Notes: generated by a model from the sequence alone, not told the origin. 24,343 nucleotides of DNA from Candidatus Nanopelagicales bacterium (GCA_023257525.1 JALRCB010000006.1:1-24343), one strand, 5' to 3'. Shown: positions 1 to 8,376, numbered from the stretch's first letter. Translations and numbers: made by a program.

Positions 1-404
1 CTGGAACTGCTGCTGATCTTGGCTTCATCATTCGTGATTACATGCCAGCCGGAGGCCGAAAAGCCAATAAGGGCGAGGTGATTCTGCATGGAATTGCTGA
101 ACTTGATGCCGCCTCGCTATTGGATGTTTCAAATATTGCTGAAGTCATTGGACTGCCAAGTGACACCGAGTCTCTTGATAACACAGTGCATCCGCGTGGC
201 TTCAGATTGCTTGCAAAGGTTCCAAGACTCCCAGAACAAATATTTGAAAACTTGATTCAACACTTCGGCAGTCTGCAGCACTTACTGTCTGCATCTGCTG
301 AAGAACTTCGCGATGTTGAAGGCGTTGGTGAAACTCGTGCTAGAGCGATTCGGGAAAACTTGTCTCGCGTTGCCGAAGCTAGTTTGCTTGAGCGCTACGT
401 CTAA
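1..404 (+). CDS. disA: DNA integrity scanning protein DisA, C-terminal part (5' truncated by window)
   Basis: The open frame runs in from the left edge (codons in register from base 3) and stops at 402-404. The first visible residues, ending in FIIRDYMPAG, fit the linker region after the diadenylate cyclase domain. The C-terminal half (FRLLAKVPRLPEQIFENLIQ, then DVEGVGETRARAIRENL) is a helix-hairpin-helix DNA-binding domain with the VEGVGETRA hairpin. DisA makes c-di-AMP and scans DNA for branched structures; the cyclase domain itself lies outside the window. An internal ATG at 42 is not the true start because the homologous sequence continues upstream. The gene is convergent with the next one, with a 10-nt gap. 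The family assignment is solid. Confidence 0.9.
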   Translation, partial: GTAADLGFIIRDYMPAGGRKANKGEVILHGIAELDAASLLDVSNIAEVIGLPSDTESLDNTVHPRGFRLLAKVPRLPEQIFENLIQHFGSLQHLLSASAEELRDVEGVGETRARAIRENLSRVAEASLLERYV

Positions 405-414
405 TTTCAGTTAA

Positions 415-1065
415 CTACTGAACTACGAACTTAACGCCATCACTATTAAGACTGGAGTTTCTGCCGTGTGCCCAATAAGCACCGGCATCTGCCATGTTTG
501 TAACTTTGCATCCGGTGGAAGTTTGCTTTCCAATCCACACAACTTTCACACTCCACTCTTGTCCCGGTGCAAGTTCAACTAAGTCCTTGTCGGTATTTGG
601 ATTGCAATGATCAGTTGACCAGATTAATGCCGGTCCAGAGATTACTGTGACTTCATTTGCGCCACTGCCGACATCCCGCTTGCAAGTTTTTGCCGAGATA
701 TTTTTCACAACCATGTTGATGTGAACTCCTTCACCGACTGCGGTGGTTTCTCTATCCACTTCGACCCGAACTGAAGTGTCAGCATCAGAGCATTCACCTT
801 CAGCGACTACAGGCACGGTTGGTTGCGCAGTTGGCTGCAGAATCTCTGGAGTTGGCGAGGCCGCTACAACAGTTGGGATCGGCGCAGCAACTACGGCTTC
901 TGCGGTTGGCACTACCGAGGCGGCAACCGGAGCTGGATCTTCACCGCCAGTAAAGCTTCGAACCAGAACAATCAAAGTAACTAACGCGGCAAGTCCAAAC
1001 ATTAGACGTCGTCGCCAATAGACCACTGGTTCTTCTGGCCCTACTGGGTGCACAACGCCGGTCAC
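415..1065 (-). CDS. Membrane-anchored exported protein of unknown function with Pro/Thr/Ala-rich linker
   Basis: This 216-residue protein starts at a GTG. It has a short cytoplasmic tail ending in WRRR (17-20), one hydrophobic segment (about 21-37), then a low-complexity Ala/Pro/Thr/Val linker (about 43-88). The C-terminal domain (about 90-216) carries four cysteines at 92, 128, 154 and 186, which suggests two disulfides outside the membrane. The part near MVVKNISAKTC and the later LAPGQEWSVKVVW resembles an immunoglobulin-like beta-sandwich of the kind seen in small actinobacterial exported proteins, but I do not recognise a named family. It is convergent with disA. No Shine-Dalgarno is evident before the GTG. 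The function is unknown. Confidence 0.75.
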   Translation of the reverse strand: MTGVVHPVGPEEPVVYWRRRLMFGLAALVTLIVLVRSFTGGEDPAPVAASVVPTAEAVVAAPIPTVVAASPTPEILQPTAQPTVPVVAEGECSDADTSVRVEVDRETTAVGEGVHINMVVKNISAKTCKRDVGSGANEVTVISGPALIWSTDHCNPNTDKDLVELAPGQEWSVKVVWIGKQTSTGCKVTNMADAGAYWAHGRNSSLNSDGVKFVVQ

Positions 1066-1132
1066 ATATTTAAGGTATTAAGCAAATGGCTCAATCTGTC
1101 TTAGGCGCGAGCAAGTTTCCAATTTAGGACAC

Positions 1133-1174
1133 AAATATGAATGGGCTACCGTTTCCGGCAGCCCATTCATATTT
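1133..1174 (-). terminator. Hairpin terminator downstream of the APC permease gene
   Basis: A perfect 15-bp inverted repeat lies at 1133-1147 and 1160-1174, with an inner CCG/CGG pairing (1149-1151 and 1156-1158) after one mismatch. It sits 8 nt beyond the permease stop codon, in the gap before the next minus-strand gene. The T-tract on the minus strand after the stem is short, so it may work as an imperfect intrinsic terminator or an mRNA 3'-end stabiliser. Confidence 0.75.
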
Positions 1175-1181
1175 GATATGA

Positions 1182-2696
1182 CTAGCTAACGAGATCCTTA
1201 ATGGCATCATCATTTTCCTTGCGCGCGACACCAATTAGGTATCCCACTACAAGAGCAATGAATGGGATTGCCATCAATACCGTTCCGGTCAGGCTTTGCG
1301 CCCAGGCAGTAACCGTTGGATCCACATCCGGTGCAGTAGTTCCTGCAAGCAATGCAAAGCGTGACATAAGTAGGTATTCACCAAATGCCAGGCCGATTGC
1401 TGCAAGTACTGGTGCAATTACGCGTGTAAACAAACCTTCATCAACCTTGTTCTTAGCAAAGAACACGATAACTGCGATACTGACCAAGATTTCAACCAAC
1501 ACAATTGCAATAACTGCAGTTGCGCTCATCCAATAGAACAGGTTCAAAATTGGATCAAGGGCATTGATCTGGAAGTAAAGAATTACTGCAATTGCAAGGA
1601 CGGAAGTAACAATCGCTGCATTCTGTGGAGCCCCGCGACCATTTACTTTTGCCATTGACTTAGGAAGAACTCCACCGCGTCCCATTGCGTACAGGTAACG
1701 ACTAGCTGAGTTCTGGAAGGCTACGGTAGCTGCGAACAGGCTAGAAAGAATCAACCATCCCATTAGAGTTCCGAGCCAAGGACCAACAAAAGTGCTGGCA
1801 ACTGTGATCAACACATTCGCAGGGTTTGCCAATGGGACACCATCAACTGAAGACCATTCGACTGTCTTGTTAACAGCCTCAGATGCTCCCATAGCAGTGA
1901 TCATTGCAAAAGTAACCAATACGAAGATAGCGGTGATCGCACCAACTGCAAGGTAAGTAGCACGAGGAACTGCGCGCTTAGGATCTTTGGATTCTTCTCC
2001 ATAGATAGCAGTGGCTTCGAAACCAATGAATGACGCGAATGCGAATGCGAATGCGATACCTGCGGTACCTAGCAAGCCACCAGCAAAAATATTTCCTGGT
2101 GAGAATGAAGCAGCTAAGTTCCAGCCTTCTGGGCCACCATCTATCAATACTGCAATTGAAGTAACCAAAAGTGACAGCATTTCAGCAATCATTAGGACGC
2201 CCAGTACTTTTGCACCAACATCAACACTTAGTAGAGATAGCACAGTAGCAATTGCTAGTGCGATTAACGCCCAGATGTACCAAGCCAAATCAATACCGAA
2301 TTGAGCAGACATTTGTCCGGCCATAACCGCGCCGAAGAAGCCATAGATGGCCCACTGCACAGTTAGGTAAGCAACCATGGAAACCAATGCCGAACCAACG
2401 CCAGCATTCTTTCCTAGCCCGCGACCTACGTATGCAAAGAATGCACCAGCGTTTGTGACGCGATGAGTCATCGCTGCATAGCCAACGCTGAACAGAAGCA
2501 GAACAAGACCAACCAGCAAGTATGCGCCTGGGGTACCTGATCCACTACCTAGAACAATTGCAACTGGTGCAGCGCCGGTCATACCGGCAAGTGGTGCAGC
2601 AGCAGCTACAACGAAGAAGACAATGCCAAGAACACCGATGGTGCCTTTATGCAAACCTTCCTTTTGTGTTACATGACCTGAATCATGTGTTGCCAT
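1182..2696 (-). CDS. APC-superfamily amino acid/amine permease
   Basis: The protein has 504 residues and about twelve hydrophobic segments. The N-terminal segment (LHKGTIGVLGIVFFVVAAAAPLAG, about 15-38) carries the glycine-rich first helix typical of APC transporters, and the segment FIGFEATAIYGEESKDPKRAVPRA (about 223-246) matches the consensus fifth-to-sixth helix region of these permeases. It should import an amino acid or amine across the cytoplasmic membrane by proton or ion coupling. GGAGGAG lies just upstream of the ATG. It follows the P450 and alcohol dehydrogenase genes on the same strand, so it is probably the last gene of that unit. With GS-like gamma-glutamyl ligases nearby, an amine such as a polyamine or alkylamine is a reasonable substrate, but this is inference. 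Confidence 0.85.
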   Translation of the reverse strand: MATHDSGHVTQKEGLHKGTIGVLGIVFFVVAAAAPLAGMTGAAPVAIVLGSGSGTPGAYLLVGLVLLLFSVGYAAMTHRVTNAGAFFAYVGRGLGKNAGVGSALVSMVAYLTVQWAIYGFFGAVMAGQMSAQFGIDLAWYIWALIALAIATVLSLLSVDVGAKVLGVLMIAEMLSLLVTSIAVLIDGGPEGWNLAASFSPGNIFAGGLLGTAGIAFAFAFASFIGFEATAIYGEESKDPKRAVPRATYLAVGAITAIFVLVTFAMITAMGASEAVNKTVEWSSVDGVPLANPANVLITVASTFVGPWLGTLMGWLILSSLFAATVAFQNSASRYLYAMGRGGVLPKSMAKVNGRGAPQNAAIVTSVLAIAVILYFQINALDPILNLFYWMSATAVIAIVLVEILVSIAVIVFFAKNKVDEGLFTRVIAPVLAAIGLAFGEYLLMSRFALLAGTTAPDVDPTVTAWAQSLTGTVLMAIPFIALVVGYLIGVARKENDDAIKDLVS

Positions 2697-2730
2697 GGGC
2701 TCCTCCTAGAGTCCTTCACTTGCAGCTTTC

Positions 2731-2753
2731 GTTGCTTGCGCGATGCAAGCAAC
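2731..2753. repeat. Perfect 9-bp inverted repeat before the permease gene
   Basis: GTTGCTTGC (2731-2739) and its exact complement GCAAGCAAC (2745-2753) are separated by 5 nt. The repeat lies in the 66-nt gap between the P450 stop and the permease start on the minus strand, about 35 nt upstream of the permease ATG. As RNA it would form a strong hairpin. It could be an operator, a processing site or an intercistronic attenuator; the sequence alone does not decide. Confidence 0.6.
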
Positions 2754-2762
2754 TTGTATTCC

Positions 2763-4007
2763 TCATCCACCCTGCTTTACGCGGGCTGGAAGACTTAAAA
2801 CCCCATTCACAAAATTCGAACGGGTCCTAACGATATTTCCAGTTCTTTCCATAAAAATCCGTCTTTTTCGCATTTCTTCCAACAAAATTTTTATCTCGAG
2901 TCTCGCTAATGAGGCTCCAATGCAGTGATGTGGGCCTTGGGCGCCAAATGCTAAGTGCTTTGGGCGTGTCGGCCGAGAAACGTCGAATTTAAGGGGATTT
3001 TCGAAGAATTCTTCATCAAAGTTCGATGAGGCGTACCACATGACAACTTTGTCGCCAGCTGCAATTGGGTTGCCCGCAATCTCGGTGTCCTTAGTTGCGG
3101 TCCTTCGGAAATGCAGGACTGGGGTGGCATACCGGATGATTTCTTCGACCGCGTTTTCAAGTAGATCAGGGTTGTCATAAAATTTCTGGAGCTGCTCAGG
3201 GTTGTCCATAAATGCATGTAAGCCGTTTGAGATTGCTGTTCGGGTTGTTTCATTTCCAGCGAATACTAAAACTTGGAAGAAGTTTGCGAATTCAGTTTCA
3301 GTCAAATGCTCGCCATCTACTTGAGAATGAACCAGAGTGCTAACAACATCATCATGCGGATTAGCGCGTCTTTCATCTCCTAGTTTGCGTCCATATTCAA
3401 AGAGTGCGAATGCTGCTGGGCTATTGAATGGCAAAAGTTCGAGTGGAGTTTTATTCCCATAAGCATCTGGTACCAGCGGCTCACCCGTTGTGCCCTCAAC
3501 TAAGTGATCACTGAGCTCAACCATGTAGGCGGTATCTTCACTAGGTACGCCAAGAATGTTTACAATCACTTGAATTGGAAGTGGCGATGATATTGCGGTA
3601 ACCAAATCCACATTCGAATCATTGACTGCAGCATCTAGAAGAGTGCCTGCGATCTTGCGGGTAGCTGCCTCATAATCTGCAACTTTGCGCAATGTAAACG
3701 GAGGCATAGCAAGTTTGCGTAATCGAGCATGGATAGGTGGATCACTTTCAATGATGGAGCGTCTGGCCTCCATTGCTTCATCTGACAGATCCCAAAGATT
3801 CACCATCTTTTTTGCAGACGAGAAAGTTTCCCAATCTCGCGTTACTTGAATGATGTCGTTGTATCGGGTTACTGCCCAGAAGTCGCCGTCCGCATACTCG
3901 TGACGATAAACCGGAGCATTATGACGCATCCATCTGAATGTTTCGTGAGGAATCCCTTGCTCATAAATTGCGGGATCAACAATGTTGATAGCTTCAGTTG
4001 TGGTCAT
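2763..4007 (-). CDS. Cytochrome P450 (first; CYP125/CYP124-like)
   Basis: The start is the ATG at 4007 (414 residues), because AGGAG lies just upstream and the longer frame to 4067 would overlap the alcohol dehydrogenase coding end. The I-helix motif AGNETT is at 250-255, the K-helix ExxR at 289-292 and the heme loop FGAQGPHHCIG at 354-364, with C362 as thiolate ligand. The heme loop is one residue longer than the classic FGxGxHxCxG spacing, as in the CYP124/CYP125 group. The C-terminal RTRSNFVNG is shared with the P450 at 11577-12827. It is a soluble class I enzyme needing a ferredoxin and reductase, and both are encoded in this window. It follows adh by 19 nt and is probably co-transcribed. 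The substrate is unknown. Confidence 0.93.
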   Translation of the reverse strand: MTTTEAINIVDPAIYEQGIPHETFRWMRHNAPVYRHEYADGDFWAVTRYNDIIQVTRDWETFSSAKKMVNLWDLSDEAMEARRSIIESDPPIHARLRKLAMPPFTLRKVADYEAATRKIAGTLLDAAVNDSNVDLVTAISSPLPIQVIVNILGVPSEDTAYMVELSDHLVEGTTGEPLVPDAYGNKTPLELLPFNSPAAFALFEYGRKLGDERRANPHDDVVSTLVHSQVDGEHLTETEFANFFQVLVFAGNETTRTAISNGLHAFMDNPEQLQKFYDNPDLLENAVEEIIRYATPVLHFRRTATKDTEIAGNPIAAGDKVVMWYASSNFDEEFFENPLKFDVSRPTRPKHLAFGAQGPHHCIGASLARLEIKILLEEMRKRRIFMERTGNIVRTRSNFVNGVLSLPARVKQGG

Positions 4008-4026
4008 TACTTCTCCTGGTATATAT

Positions 4027-4989
4027 CTAGGGCACCAATGCAATTCGGCCGGCAACAGTTCCCGCAATCAACCGGTCGTGGGCTTGTTGTGCGTTAGCAA
4101 GTGATATAGCTTCAACTGAATGCTTTAGTTCGTGCTTGTTAGCAAGTGCCAACAACTCACCTAGTTGGCCTTGGGTTCCCCAGATACTTGTCATGAACCG
4201 TGCTTCATGCGGAACGGCGCCAAACCCAAATGGGATCCTGCCGCCAAATAGTCCCACTACAACTGCTACACCTTGACGCGCAACATGCTTTGCTGCAAGC
4301 TCCAAAGTGCTTTGCGCGCCGACAAAATCAATAACCGCATCAAAGGTGCCATCAAGTGACTCAGGGACCGCCACGCCATCTGCTCCGACGATCAAAGCAC
4401 GCTCTAGTTTTTCACTCGACATGTCAGTTGCAATAACTTTCGCATCGGATTGAAGCTTTAGGAATTGAATTCCAAACTGACCTAAACCTCCAGCCCCAAT
4501 AACTAAGACTCGACTTTTCTTATTCAATATTGGAAGCGTGTGACTCACAGCTCGATAAGCGGTTAGTCCACCACATGCAAGAGGTGCGGCTGAAACTGGA
4601 TCTAGGTCTCCAAGCGGAACCAAATATGACTTATCTTTGATCAGCATTTTTTCGGCATAACCACCATTGCGAAAGAGCCCAGCTTCGGTAGCGTTTGGGC
4701 AAATCATTTCTTGGCCACTCGAACATGCCCAGCAGTCTGACTTCAAACATCCCCAACATGGATAAACCATAACCGGACCAAGTTCGGCGTGAACACCAAC
4801 TACTTCATGACCCATGATCATTGGCAAGGGACTTGGATAGACGCCCTCAACAACGTGCAAATCTGAATGACACACTCCGCATGCCGTCACATCAATTAAG
4901 GTTTCGGAGCCACTTGGCGTTGGATCTGGGTAGTCCACATAATCAAGCGTTGCGCCTACTTCATTCAATACGACGGCTTTCACTGGCAT
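4027..4989 (-). CDS. Zinc-dependent medium-chain alcohol dehydrogenase, with shortened loop
   Basis: The protein has 320 residues. Catalytic zinc ligands are visible at C40 (GVCHSD), H61/E62 (GHEVVG) and C139 (APLACGGLTAY). A cysteine-rich structural-zinc lobe has cysteines at 78, 81, 86, 89 and 97. The nucleotide-binding GAGGLG is at 165-170. Typical relatives have about 340-350 residues; here the stretch between GHEVVGVHAELG and VYPCWGC lacks the usual ten or so residues containing a KxGDR turn, in frame. The ATG at 4989 has AAAGG upstream. It is divergent from GS-like gene 1 across 114 nt and probably forms a unit with the P450 and permease. It would oxidise an alcohol made by hydroxylation, or reduce an aldehyde. 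Confidence 0.88.
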   Translation of the reverse strand: MPVKAVVLNEVGATLDYVDYPDPTPSGSETLIDVTACGVCHSDLHVVEGVYPSPLPMIMGHEVVGVHAELGPVMVYPCWGCLKSDCWACSSGQEMICPNATEAGLFRNGGYAEKMLIKDKSYLVPLGDLDPVSAAPLACGGLTAYRAVSHTLPILNKKSRVLVIGAGGLGQFGIQFLKLQSDAKVIATDMSSEKLERALIVGADGVAVPESLDGTFDAVIDFVGAQSTLELAAKHVARQGVAVVVGLFGGRIPFGFGAVPHEARFMTSIWGTQGQLGELLALANKHELKHSVEAISLANAQQAHDRLIAGTVAGRIALVP

Positions 4990-5103
4990 ACCTTTCTTTC
5001 GTTAGGTTCCAAATTAAATCAAAATCGAGGGTGAATCAGGCACATTCAGTTCAAATTGACATTATTCTTAACAAAAATCCAAAACCAGACTTTGGAGGAA
5101 TAC

Positions 5104-6426
5104 GTGTCTCAAGCCCAATCAGATGAACTAAAGCGCGTCGCAGAATTGTGCGAAAAACACAACATTCACACTGTCGAATGCATCATTGTCGATAACTGGG
5201 GTGTTCCTCGCGGAAAGCGCCTGCCAACCGAGCAATTCCTTCGCAATGAAGGTTATGGAATCGCAAACGTAGTGCACACCTGGCAGCCACGTTGCGAAAT
5301 TGAAATTACTCCAGTTCAAGAAATTAAAGACATCCACGTGCAGCCAGATTTGAGTTCATTTCGAGTTGCCGGTTGGGATGACGGTATCGGAGTTGTACTT
5401 TGTGACACCTACACAACTGACACGCATGAACCTGTTGATATAGACCCAAGGCAAATGCTGAAAGCAACATTGAAGAAGTTTGCAAACTTGGGTTACACAG
5501 TTAACGCAGCCACAGAACTTGAGTTCTATTTGTTTAATCCGGATGGCACTCCACTTTTCACTTCGCTGCAATGTTATGGAATTAACAAAGGTGCAGAGCT
5601 TGAGCCAATAATTCTTGAAATTCGTGAAGCCTTGCGGAAGACAGGCATGTTAGTTGAAGCAAGCAATGTCGAATATGGACCAGCCCAAATCGAAATCAAC
5701 TTGCGTTACAGCGAAGCAATGAAAATGGCTGACGATACTGTTTTGTACAAATACATCGTTCGCTTAGTTGCCCAAAAGCATGGGCTAGTCGCTAGCTTCA
5801 TGGCAAAACCAATCTTGGGTGAATCTGGGTGCGGCATGCATGTGCATCAAAGTTTGGTCACAAAAGATGGCAAGAATGCGTTTGATGCCAATGATGGAAA
5901 AGGTGTTCTTGATTCGGCTTTGATGGAAAAGTACCTCTCAGGTCTGATGGCCTACACCAAGGATTTACAGGTAGTTAACACTCCGACAATTAATGGTTAC
6001 AAACGCCTAGTCGATTACAGCTTCTCGCCAACGCAAGTGACTTGGGGTCTTGATAACCGACTAGTTGGCGTTCGATGCATCAACGGAGCTAAGGGTTCCA
6101 ATCGAATTGAATGGCGTTGGGCTGCTGCAGATGCGCATCCTTACTTGGTTTTAAATGGCGCTCTTGCCGCTGGCTATGAAGGAATTACGAATGATTTGCC
6201 GTTGCCGGAAATGGTAACTGGTGACCCGCACCCTGAAGATAAATGGGATCGACTTCCAAATCATCCAGCTGAGGCGATTGATAACTGGGAAGCAAGTGCC
6301 TTCGCACGACGTGCATTTAGTGATGCCTTTGTTGATATGTGGGCATCGGTGCAACGTGTTGAGTTAGCAACATTTGCATCACAAGTTACTGACTGGGAAC
6401 TTGCCCGCTATAAGGAAATCATCTAA
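5104..6426 (+). CDS. Glutamine-synthetase-like gamma-glutamyl-amine ligase (module 1)
   Basis: The GTG at 5104 is chosen as start because GGAGG ends 5 nt upstream; an ATG at 5056 in the same frame has no such site. The product has 440 residues. GS-fold active-site motifs are present: TELEFYL (137-143), VEYGPAQIEI (189-198), GCGMHVHQS (242-250), TPTINGYKRL and RIEWR further on. The protein belongs to the GS-like ligases related to PuuA, GlnA3/GlnA4 and the aniline enzymes TdnQ/AtdA1, which join glutamate to an amine using ATP. The classic GS-I adenylylation loop near the C-terminus is not evident. It lies 5 nt upstream of an amidotransferase gene, the same pairing as in aniline clusters. The amine acceptor is not predictable from sequence. 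Confidence 0.87.
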   Translation: MSQAQSDELKRVAELCEKHNIHTVECIIVDNWGVPRGKRLPTEQFLRNEGYGIANVVHTWQPRCEIEITPVQEIKDIHVQPDLSSFRVAGWDDGIGVVLCDTYTTDTHEPVDIDPRQMLKATLKKFANLGYTVNAATELEFYLFNPDGTPLFTSLQCYGINKGAELEPIILEIREALRKTGMLVEASNVEYGPAQIEINLRYSEAMKMADDTVLYKYIVRLVAQKHGLVASFMAKPILGESGCGMHVHQSLVTKDGKNAFDANDGKGVLDSALMEKYLSGLMAYTKDLQVVNTPTINGYKRLVDYSFSPTQVTWGLDNRLVGVRCINGAKGSNRIEWRWAAADAHPYLVLNGALAAGYEGITNDLPLPEMVTGDPHPEDKWDRLPNHPAEAIDNWEASAFARRAFSDAFVDMWASVQRVELATFASQVTDWELARYKEII

Positions 6427-6431
6427 TTCGT

Positions 6432-7130
6432 ATGAGAGCGCTATTAATAAGTCATGAAGCGGCAGGTAAGCCGGGAGTTATTGGAGAGGTTCTAGACTCA
6501 CGTGGCATCGAGACTCAACGGCACGTGATTCTTGGCGAAGACGGCCAATTAAACTTAAGTTTTCCAGATCCAACTGAGTTTGACTTAGTTGTTTCGTTTG
6601 GATCTTTTTACAGCGCGTATGATCCCGAAGTCGCTACTTGGGTAGATGCCGAAGAGGAAATGATCACTCAGACCCTTGATAAGGAAGTACCATTTCTCGG
6701 TGTTTGCTTCGGTGGCCAAGTGTTGGCGAAAGCTGTCGGTGGCAGTGTTGAAAAGTCTGATGAACTTGAACTTGGCGAACTGCGCATTAAGGAAACCTCG
6801 CTCGGATTACCTTTTCCGGAAGGCCCTTGGTTTTCTTGGCACAGTGACCGCATGATTCTTCCCGATCACATAGAAGTTTTGGCCGAAACCCCATCTGCTG
6901 TGCAAGTCTTCCGTCATAAAACTGCGGTTGGTCTGCAATTCCACCCAGAAGCCACTCCCGATTTAGTTCAGGGCTGGCTCGACATTGGTGGTGCTGACTA
7001 TCTACCTGCTGGAATGACTTCTGAAACTTTGATGTTCGAAGTAAACAACATGGCTAAGGATGCTGCAGATAACTGCGAAGTCTTGGTCGACTGGTTTATT
7101 TCAGAATATGTAACAGCAAAAAAGGCTTAA
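6432..7130 (+). CDS. Class I glutamine amidotransferase (module 1)
   Basis: This 232-residue single-domain GATase has the nucleophile elbow GVCFGGQ with C92 and the GLQFHPEAT motif supplying H171 and E173, so the Cys-His-Glu triad is complete. The GuaA-like fold stands alone without a synthetase domain. It follows GS-like gene 1 with a 5-nt gap, so the two are surely co-expressed. In aniline pathways an equivalent protein (TdnT/AtdA2) sits beside the gamma-glutamylanilide synthase, and the likely role here is hydrolysis of a gamma-glutamyl amide or supply of ammonia or glutamate; both are inference. Its 3' end overlaps the convergent acyl-CoA dehydrogenase gene by 4 nt (TTAA). Confidence 0.85.
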   Translation: MRALLISHEAAGKPGVIGEVLDSRGIETQRHVILGEDGQLNLSFPDPTEFDLVVSFGSFYSAYDPEVATWVDAEEEMITQTLDKEVPFLGVCFGGQVLAKAVGGSVEKSDELELGELRIKETSLGLPFPEGPWFSWHSDRMILPDHIEVLAETPSAVQVFRHKTAVGLQFHPEATPDLVQGWLDIGGADYLPAGMTSETLMFEVNNMAKDAADNCEVLVDWFISEYVTAKKA

Positions 7131-8281
7131 TAAGACTTAGGCAAGCCCAGCACATGCTGACCGATGTAAGCCATAACTAAGTTGTTATTAATCGGAGCAA
7201 CTTGGTAAAGCCTGGTTTCTCGGAACTTTCGTTCAATGTCATACTCTTCTGCAAATCCCATACCACCGTGCGTATCAATCGCTGCATTTCCAGCTGCCCA
7301 CGATGCTTCTGCTGCTAAGAATTTCGCAGTGTTTGCTTGCGCACCACAATCTTCGCCGGCATCAAAACGAGCGGCCGCATCAAACCTAACTAGGTCTGCT
7401 GCTCGTAACTGCATGTAAGACCGGGCTAACGGAAATTGAACACCTTGATTCTTTCCAATTGGCCCACCAAAGATTTCTCGGCTATTTGCATATGCGACAG
7501 CACGATCCAAGAAGAAGCGACCATCACCAATACATTCAGCTGCAATCAGAATGCGTTCAGCGTTCATGCCGTCCAAAATATATTTAAAGCCACGCCCCTC
7601 TTCACCAATTAACGAGTCTTCGGGGATTATTACATTGTCGAAAAACACTTCGGTTGTATTGTGATTCATCATGGTTTTGATAGGTCGGATTGTTAATCCT
7701 TCTAGATTACGCATATCGAAGATGAAAACTGACATGCCGGCAGATGGTTTACCGTTTTCATCAAACGGTGAGGTACGTGCCAGTAACAACATTAAATCTG
7801 ATTGCAATGCGCGCGAGGTCCAAATTTTTTGACCATTAATTTTCCAGCCACCATCAACGCGTTCAGCTTTAGTTCGAATCTTGGTGGTTTCTGAGCCAGC
7901 ACCTGGTTCTGTTACACCAAATGCCTGCAGTCGCAATTCACCAGCTGCAATTTTTGGCAAGTAGTGCTGCTTTTGAGCTTCACTACCGTGGCGTAATAAA
8001 GTTCCCATGACATACATCTGGGCATGACAGGCACTTGGGTTTCCGCCTGATGCCGAAATCTCTTCCAAAATAATGGATGCCTCAGTTAGCGTTGCGCCGC
8101 CTCCGCCATATTCTTCGGGGATTAGTACTGATAGCCAGCCATTCTTGGTTAACGTCTCAACGAATTCATCTGGGTATTTATCTGGCTCTAACGAGCGCCA
8201 GTACTCACCTGGAAAATCTACACACAATGAAGCGATGGCAGAACGTAAATCATCATGTCCGGTGCTTGTCATCAAATCCAC
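7127..8281 (-). CDS. Acyl-CoA dehydrogenase family protein
   Basis: The 384-residue product has the FAD and substrate motif FGVTEPGAGSE (121-131), IWTSRA (153-158), and the C-terminal GGMGFAEEYDIERKFRE. It is a soluble flavoenzyme forming a 2,3-enoyl-CoA and passing electrons to ETF. The usual MCAD-type catalytic Glu in a YEGT motif is replaced (YQVAP), while E242 in MNAERI occupies the position used in isovaleryl-CoA and long-chain dehydrogenases, so the enzyme is likely still active and of that subtype. The start is uncertain: GTG at 8281 or ATG at 8272, neither with a clear Shine-Dalgarno. It is convergent with the amidotransferase and divergent from the ferredoxin gene. Confidence 0.9.
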   Translation of the reverse strand: MDLMTSTGHDDLRSAIASLCVDFPGEYWRSLEPDKYPDEFVETLTKNGWLSVLIPEEYGGGGATLTEASIILEEISASGGNPSACHAQMYVMGTLLRHGSEAQKQHYLPKIAAGELRLQAFGVTEPGAGSETTKIRTKAERVDGGWKINGQKIWTSRALQSDLMLLLARTSPFDENGKPSAGMSVFIFDMRNLEGLTIRPIKTMMNHNTTEVFFDNVIIPEDSLIGEEGRGFKYILDGMNAERILIAAECIGDGRFFLDRAVAYANSREIFGGPIGKNQGVQFPLARSYMQLRAADLVRFDAAARFDAGEDCGAQANTAKFLAAEASWAAGNAAIDTHGGMGFAEEYDIERKFRETRLYQVAPINNNLVMAYIGQHVLGLPKSY

Positions 8282-8301
8282 ACACTATTTGTATCACTAT
8301 T

Positions 8302-8323
8302 CAAAGTTCGGTGTGGAATGATC
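8302..8323 (-). promoter_or_regulatory. Degenerate copy of the 22-bp operator (candidate)
   Basis: This site matches 13 of 22 positions of the palindrome found strictly at four other places, keeping GTTCGG and GAA-GAT in the correct spacing. It lies 20 nt upstream of the acyl-CoA dehydrogenase start, in the orientation and distance seen at the strong sites. The call rests on position and partial match only. Confidence 0.35.
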
Positions 8324-8376
8324 AATTCTTAACAGCTTTGACTTTAGGCAGCAGACCAAATCTTGAAGGATTCGAA

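Noticed and set aside
4008..4067. Upstream extension of P450 gene 1 to an ATG at 4067
   Set aside because: The extra residues overlap the alcohol dehydrogenase coding end and do not resemble P450 sequence; AGGAG stands before the ATG at 4007.
4997..5018. Possible operator copy before the alcohol dehydrogenase gene
   Set aside because: Only about 12 of 22 positions match, the left half is lost, and it overlaps the ribosome binding site. It is too weak to list as a site, although the CTAACGA part resembles site C.
5056..5103. ATG at 5056 as start of GS-like gene 1, and TTGACA at 5056-5061 as a -35 box
   Set aside because: GGAGG is placed correctly for the GTG at 5104. TTGACA has no convincing -10 hexamer 16-18 nt downstream, so no promoter is called.
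8077..8376. Long upstream extension of the first ferredoxin
   Set aside because: It would cross the divergent acyl-CoA dehydrogenase gene, and the ferredoxin fold begins at the ATG at 8377, which has AAGGA upstream.
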